A DNA stretch of 9,367 nucleotides from Candidatus Woesearchaeota archaeon (lineage in GTDB: Archaea; Nanobdellota; Nanobdellia; Woesearchaeales; JAGVYJ01), in NCBI GenBank assembly GCA_018303315.1, contig JAGVYJ010000045.1:1-9367 (forward strand), given 5' to 3'. Below are positions 5,981 through 9,367 of the stretch, one piece after another. Each line of letters starts with the position of its first letter. The stretch's first letter is position 1. Made by a program: the position numbers and the translations under genes. The notes under the pieces were generated by a model that had not been told where the DNA came from, did no database searches, and saw only the letters and a list, made by a program, of their open reading frames with translations.

Positions 5981-7075
5981 TTACAATCCGAGCCTTTTCA
6001 GCAATCCTTTGTCCTTGCTTTCCTTGGCAAATTCTTTAAGCAGTTCATTCTGCTTCCTGCTCAGCCTGGCAGGAATCTCAACAATCACATTTACTTTCTG
6101 ATCGCCCTTCTCGCCTGTGCGCATGTTAGGAAGCCCCTGGCCTTTCATCCTAAAAACTGTATGGCTTTGAGTGCCTGCAGGAATTTTCAGGCTGGCTGTG
6201 CTGAATAGCGTGGGGACATCAATGTCCCCGCCTAGGGCTGCAATAGTGAAGGGTATCCTGACTTCAGAGATGAGGTTTGAGTCTTCCCTGATGAAATCCT
6301 TGTGGTCCTTGACATGGACAACCACATACAGGTCGCCCTGCCCCGCGCCTTTTTCCCCTGCCTCGCCTTCCCGGGAAATCCTGAGCTGCACGTCCTCCCT
6401 TACACCGGCAGGGATGGTTACCTCTATTGTCCTGCGCCTGTCAACCCTGCCATCCCCTTTGCAGCTTTGGCATGGCTTTTTGGTGAACGAGCCTGAGCCC
6501 TGGCACTTGCTGCATGTAGTTGCAGTTGTGAACATGCCAAAAGGGGTTTGCTGTGCCCTTCTCTGCACGCCGGTGCCCTGACATTGCTCGCACTTCTCAA
6601 TATCAGAGTCATGCAGCACGCCCTTGCCTTTGCATTCAGGGCAGGTTTCCAGCTTTGGGATGATGATTTTCCTTGTTACCCCTTTTGCCACTTCCTCGAG
6701 CGTAAGCTCTATGTCGTATTGAAGGTCTGCGCCCCTTCTCGGGCCGCGCCTCCTTGGCCTTCCGAAGCCTTCTGTAAACATGTCAAAAATCGAATCGAAA
6801 TCAAAGCCGAACCTTGAGAAGTCGCTGAAGTCAAACCCCGCAGCCCCTGCCCCAAAGCCCTCGGATGTGGTGCCGAACCTGTCGTACTGCGCACGCTTCT
6901 TGTCGTCGCCAAGCGCCGATGCAGCCTCGTTGATTTCCTTGAACTTATCAGCTGCGCCAGCCTCCTTGTTCAGGTCAGGATGGTATTTCTTCGCTAAGCG
7001 CTTATATGCTTTCTTGACTTCCTCTTTGGTCGCATTCCTCTCCACTCCCAGAGTCTCATAATAATCTTTAGCCAT
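5981..7075 (-). CDS. dnaJ: Chaperone DnaJ (Hsp40, type I)
   Basis: Co-chaperone that delivers unfolded proteins to DnaK and stimulates its ATPase. All parts of a type I protein are present in 364 residues. The J domain spans about 1-68 with HPD at 32-34. A Gly/Phe-rich linker runs from about 72 to 105. Four zinc-finger repeats follow: Cys145/148 (CPECKGKG), Cys162/165 (CEQCQGTG), Cys188/191 (CSKCQGSG) and Cys202/205 (CQSCKGDG). Substrate-binding beta domains make up the remainder, with GDLYVVVHV and the GQGLPNM segment. ATG at 7075 shares one base with the thermosome stop (TAATG). I see no good Shine-Dalgarno, so it is probably translated by re-initiation. It is third in the operon after dnaK and the thermosome gene. 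Archaeal DnaJ and DnaK are generally held to have come from bacteria. Confidence 0.96.
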   Translation of the reverse strand: MAKDYYETLGVERNATKEEVKKAYKRLAKKYHPDLNKEAGAADKFKEINEAASALGDDKKRAQYDRFGTTSEGFGAGAAGFDFSDFSRFGFDFDSIFDMFTEGFGRPRRRGPRRGADLQYDIELTLEEVAKGVTRKIIIPKLETCPECKGKGVLHDSDIEKCEQCQGTGVQRRAQQTPFGMFTTATTCSKCQGSGSFTKKPCQSCKGDGRVDRRRTIEVTIPAGVREDVQLRISREGEAGEKGAGQGDLYVVVHVKDHKDFIREDSNLISEVRIPFTIAALGGDIDVPTLFSTASLKIPAGTQSHTVFRMKGQGLPNMRTGEKGDQKVNVIVEIPARLSRKQNELLKEFAKESKDKGLLKRLGL

Positions 7076-8685
7076 TACATATCCATTCCAGGAGGCATGC
7101 CTTGGGGCATTCCCTTCGGGCTTTCCTTTCCTGCTGATATCATGTCGTCAATGCGCAAAATCATGTTGGTAGCTTCAACAGCAGAGTCAATGGCCTGCGT
7201 CTTTACCTTGAGAGGTTCAATCACCCCTCTCTTCCATGCATCGACTACCTTCCCTGAGAAGACATCGATGCCATGGTTCTTCATCCCCTTCTGGTGGGCT
7301 GCCCTCAGGTCAGTGAGCACATCAATGGGGTCCAGCCCTGCATTCTCAGCCAGGGTTTTTGGCACCACTTCAATGGCCTTGGCAAATGCCTCGACAGCCA
7401 GCTGCTCCCGGCCGTGCAGTGAGCTCGCGAATTTCCTTATGTCCTTTGCAAGCTCTACCTCTAGTGCGCCGGCCCCTGCCACCACGAACTGGTTCTTCAG
7501 CACTGCAAACACATCCCCTATTCCATCCTCAATAGCCCTGTCTATCTCGTCAAGCACATGCTTTGTACCGCCCTGCACGAGTATTGTGACAGCTTTCGGA
7601 TTCTTGCACTCGCTAACCACAATTGCGTCTTCTTCCCCGACTTTTTCCTGAATCACTGAACCAGCACTTCCAAGCTCATCCCTGCTCAGCTCCTTCAGGT
7701 TGGAAGTCACCTTGCCCCCTGTGGCCCTGGCAAGCTGTTTCATGTCAGATTCCAAAACCCTGCTCACGGCAAAGATTCCCTTTTTTGCCAGGAAATAAGC
7801 GACTGCGTCGTCCATGCCCTTCTGTACAAATACCACATTGGCTCCGGACTTGGCGACCTGCTCGGCCATCTGCCTCAGCATCTGCTCTTCCATGTCCAGA
7901 AATTTCTGCATCTGCTCAGGGGAGGTTATTTCAATGTTGGAATCGATTTCAGTCTTCTTTATTTCAAGGTCTTTGTTTATCAGGGCAATTTTCGCATTCT
8001 GCACCACTGAAGGCATGTTGGGGTTTGCCCTTTCCTTGTCAAGTATGACGCCACGCACGAGCCTTGACTCGGTTACGCTCTTTCCAACCCTTTTCTCTGT
8101 CTTAATGTATTCTGGGCTGCCGCCTTCCTCATAAGTGAGCCTGGCCGCTTCCACCACAATCTCTGCCAGGTGCTCCTTTGCGACTTCTGCATTCTTTCCT
8201 GTCATCGCAGTCATCACAACTTTCTTAAGCACATTGGTGTCATTTGCCGTGACCTTATGCGCAATGCCCAACAGCGCGCCCCGGGCAAATTCAGCTGCCT
8301 TGAGATAGCCATGCGCAATCACAGTCGGATGGATATTCTGCTCAATCAGCTCTTCTGCATTATGCAAAAGCTCTCCCGCAATGATGACAGCTGTGGTTGT
8401 GCCGTCGCCAACCTCGTCCTGCTGCGTCTTCGCCACCTCAACTATCATCTTTGCTGCAGGATGCTCAATTTCTGCCTTGTCCAGGATTGTGAAGCCGTCA
8501 TTGGTCACTGTGATGTCTCCCAACGAGTCAACAAGCATCTTGTCCATGCCTTTGGGCCCGAGAGTGGTCCTGACTGTCTCTGCAACCGCCCTTGCCGCAG
8601 CTATGTTGTTCTTCTGCACGGTTCTTCCAGTGGAGCGCTGCGTGCCTTCCTGTAGTATAAATATTGGTTGTATCTGATTTGCCAT
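7075..8685 (-). CDS. thsA: Thermosome subunit (group II chaperonin)
   Basis: Subunit of the double-ring, ATP-driven folding chamber of archaea, related to eukaryotic CCT/TRiC and closing with a built-in lid. The 536 residues match the family. Seen: TLGPKGMDKMLV at 41-52, TNDGFTIL at 61-68, EHPAAKM at 74-80, the nucleotide motif GDGTTTA at 93-99 with Asp94, an apical domain of about 210-365 including the helical protrusion near 243-270, catalytic Asp387 in EDGIG, and a GMPQGMPPGMDM tail of the Gly-Met kind common in thermosomes. The glycine triplet usual after the catalytic aspartate (GGGA) reads AGAGA at 403-407, a variant also known in some eukaryotic CCT subunits. The start directly follows the dnaK stop, with AGGTGAT 6 bases upstream. 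Whether this is the only chaperonin subunit of the organism cannot be seen here; the symbol is given by family, not by paralog assignment. Confidence 0.96.
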   Translation of the reverse strand: MANQIQPIFILQEGTQRSTGRTVQKNNIAAARAVAETVRTTLGPKGMDKMLVDSLGDITVTNDGFTILDKAEIEHPAAKMIVEVAKTQQDEVGDGTTTAVIIAGELLHNAEELIEQNIHPTVIAHGYLKAAEFARGALLGIAHKVTANDTNVLKKVVMTAMTGKNAEVAKEHLAEIVVEAARLTYEEGGSPEYIKTEKRVGKSVTESRLVRGVILDKERANPNMPSVVQNAKIALINKDLEIKKTEIDSNIEITSPEQMQKFLDMEEQMLRQMAEQVAKSGANVVFVQKGMDDAVAYFLAKKGIFAVSRVLESDMKQLARATGGKVTSNLKELSRDELGSAGSVIQEKVGEEDAIVVSECKNPKAVTILVQGGTKHVLDEIDRAIEDGIGDVFAVLKNQFVVAGAGALEVELAKDIRKFASSLHGREQLAVEAFAKAIEVVPKTLAENAGLDPIDVLTDLRAAHQKGMKNHGIDVFSGKVVDAWKRGVIEPLKVKTQAIDSAVEATNMILRIDDMISAGKESPKGMPQGMPPGMDM

Positions 8686-9367
8686 TTATGCATCACCTTT
8701 CTTTGAATCCTCTGTCTTGAAGTCAGCATCTACCACATTGTCCTTGGAGCCTGCCTTCTTGCCTGCCTCCTTGCCTGCCTCCTGCGAGGCCTGCTGGGCT
8801 TTCTGGTACAGCTCTGTGGAGGCTGCCTGGACAACCCTGTTGAGCTCGTCCATGGCTGACTTAATAGCTTCTATGTCCTTTTCCTTGGGCTCCAGCAGCT
8901 TCTTCAGGACATCCACCTTTTCCTGGATTTCCTTGGTCTTGTCCTCAGCTACTTTGCCCTTAAGCTCGCCCATTACCTTTTCCGTTGAGTAGGCAAGCGC
9001 CTCTGCGCTGTTGATGGTTTCTGCCTGCTCTTTAAGTTTCTTGTCCTCTTCAGCATGCAACTCTGCCTCTTTCTTCATTTTTTCGATGTCTGCATCTGAA
9101 AGCTTCTGTGAGGCAGTTATCCTTATTGACTGCTCCTTGCCTGTGCCAAGGTCCTTGGCATTAACATGCACGATGCCGTCAGCATCGATGTCAAAGGTTA
9201 CCTCTATCTGGGGAATTCCCCTGGGTGCAGGCGGGATTCCGACGAGGTCGAACTGGCCAAGAAGCCTGTTGTCTGCGAACATAGGCCTTTCGCCCTGTCC
9301 CACCCTTATAGTTACGGCAGTCTGGTTGTCCTGCGCTGTGCTGAAAACCTGTGACTTCTTGGTTGGA
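8686..9367 (-). CDS. dnaK: Chaperone DnaK (Hsp70), C-terminal part; 5' end beyond window
   Basis: 226 codons are visible, covering the substrate-binding domain and the helical lid. The frame is open to the window edge, and its first residues, PTKKSQVFSTA followed by DNQTAVTIRV, match the family's linker-proximal beta domain. The GTG at 9303 is therefore an internal valine, not a start. Seen next: the GQGERPM segment, LLGQFDLVGIPPAPRG, PQIEVTFDIDADG and GKEQSIRI. The charged alpha-helical lid follows, with an Ala/Gln/Lys-rich linker and the conserved VVDADF tail motif. The ATPase domain and promoter lie outside the window, as would grpE if it belongs to this operon. The stop is immediately followed by the thermosome ATG. 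Complete Hsp70 is about 600-640 residues, so roughly the first two thirds are missing here. Confidence 0.96.
   Translation of the reverse strand, partial: PTKKSQVFSTAQDNQTAVTIRVGQGERPMFADNRLLGQFDLVGIPPAPRGIPQIEVTFDIDADGIVHVNAKDLGTGKEQSIRITASQKLSDADIEKMKKEAELHAEEDKKLKEQAETINSAEALAYSTEKVMGELKGKVAEDKTKEIQEKVDVLKKLLEPKEKDIEAIKSAMDELNRVVQAASTELYQKAQQASQEAGKEAGKKAGSKDNVVDADFKTEDSKKGDA
8692..8698 (-). promoter_or_regulatory. Shine-Dalgarno site for the thermosome gene
   Basis: Read on the minus strand, AGGTGAT lies 6 bases before the ATG at 8685, within the last codons of dnaK. It is fully complementary to the archaeal 16S 3' end. It is the best Shine-Dalgarno visible in this operon and suggests strong independent initiation on the chaperonin cistron. 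Confidence 0.75.

Noticed and set aside
7091..7095. GGAGG on the plus strand near the thermosome/dnaJ junction
   Set aside because: It sits opposite the end of the thermosome gene and precedes no supported plus-strand gene.
7097..8655. Several plus-strand open frames of 100-180 codons opposite the thermosome gene
   Set aside because: They are antisense to a strongly conserved gene. Their Ser/Pro/Cys-rich composition is a by-product of G+C-rich codons read in reverse.
8745..8790. Repeated GCCTGCCTCCTT-like units near the dnaK 3' end
   Set aside because: They encode the Ala/Gly/Lys-rich low-complexity tail of DnaK (EAGKEAGKKAG), common in this family; not a separate repeat element.
8686..9303. 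A separate 205-codon gene starting at GTG 9303 (minus strand)
   Set aside because: The frame continues upstream to the window edge with DnaK sequence, so this GTG is an internal valine of a truncated dnaK, not a start.

Overview
The window most likely comes from an archaeon, probably of the DPANN (Woesearchaeota-like) kind; the lineage call is inference. A group II chaperonin (thermosome) is present, Shine-Dalgarno sequences are complementary to an archaeal-type 16S tail (AGGTGAT, GGAGG), and a TATA box of archaeal form (TTTAAATA) lies ahead of the one internal operon. Genes are very tightly packed: starts and stops overlap or abut nearly everywhere, and the only intergenic stretch longer than 20 bases is about 100 bp. 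No RNA gene, CRISPR array, insertion sequence or long repeat was seen.

Region 1 (1-2750, + strand) is a four-gene non-oxidative pentose phosphate operon: the 3' part of an RpiB-type ribose-5-phosphate isomerase, ribulose-phosphate 3-epimerase, and a transketolase split into N- and C-terminal subunits. Each start codon overlaps the preceding stop (4, 8 and 4 bases). Together these enzymes interconvert ribulose-5-P, ribose-5-P and xylulose-5-P and move two-carbon units between sugar phosphates, linking triose and hexose phosphates to nucleotide precursors. No transaldolase is in view.

Region 2 (2751-5980, + strand) holds a promoter-bearing intergenic gap and a leuB-leuC-leuD-like operon: an isocitrate/isopropylmalate-family dehydrogenase and the two subunits of a bacterial-type isopropylmalate isomerase (aconitase family). 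It is visibly poorer in G+C than both flanks and uses arginine codons differently, which suggests separate acquisition. No leuA synthase is nearby, and the dehydrogenase resembles the tartrate/D-malate dehydrogenase side of its family, so the true substrate is open.

Region 3 (5981-9367, - strand) is a chaperone operon read dnaK (3' part only), thermosome, dnaJ. The junctions are 0 and -1 bases, and the operon converges on leuD so closely that the two stop codons touch. It joins the Hsp70/Hsp40 pair with the ATP-driven folding chamber in one transcription unit.

Most genes belong to well-known families. I see no clear undescribed system. The items most worth a second look are the leu-like island with its unusual dehydrogenase, the Hsp70-chaperonin-Hsp40 gene order, and active-site substitutions in the epimerase, transketolase and thermosome.
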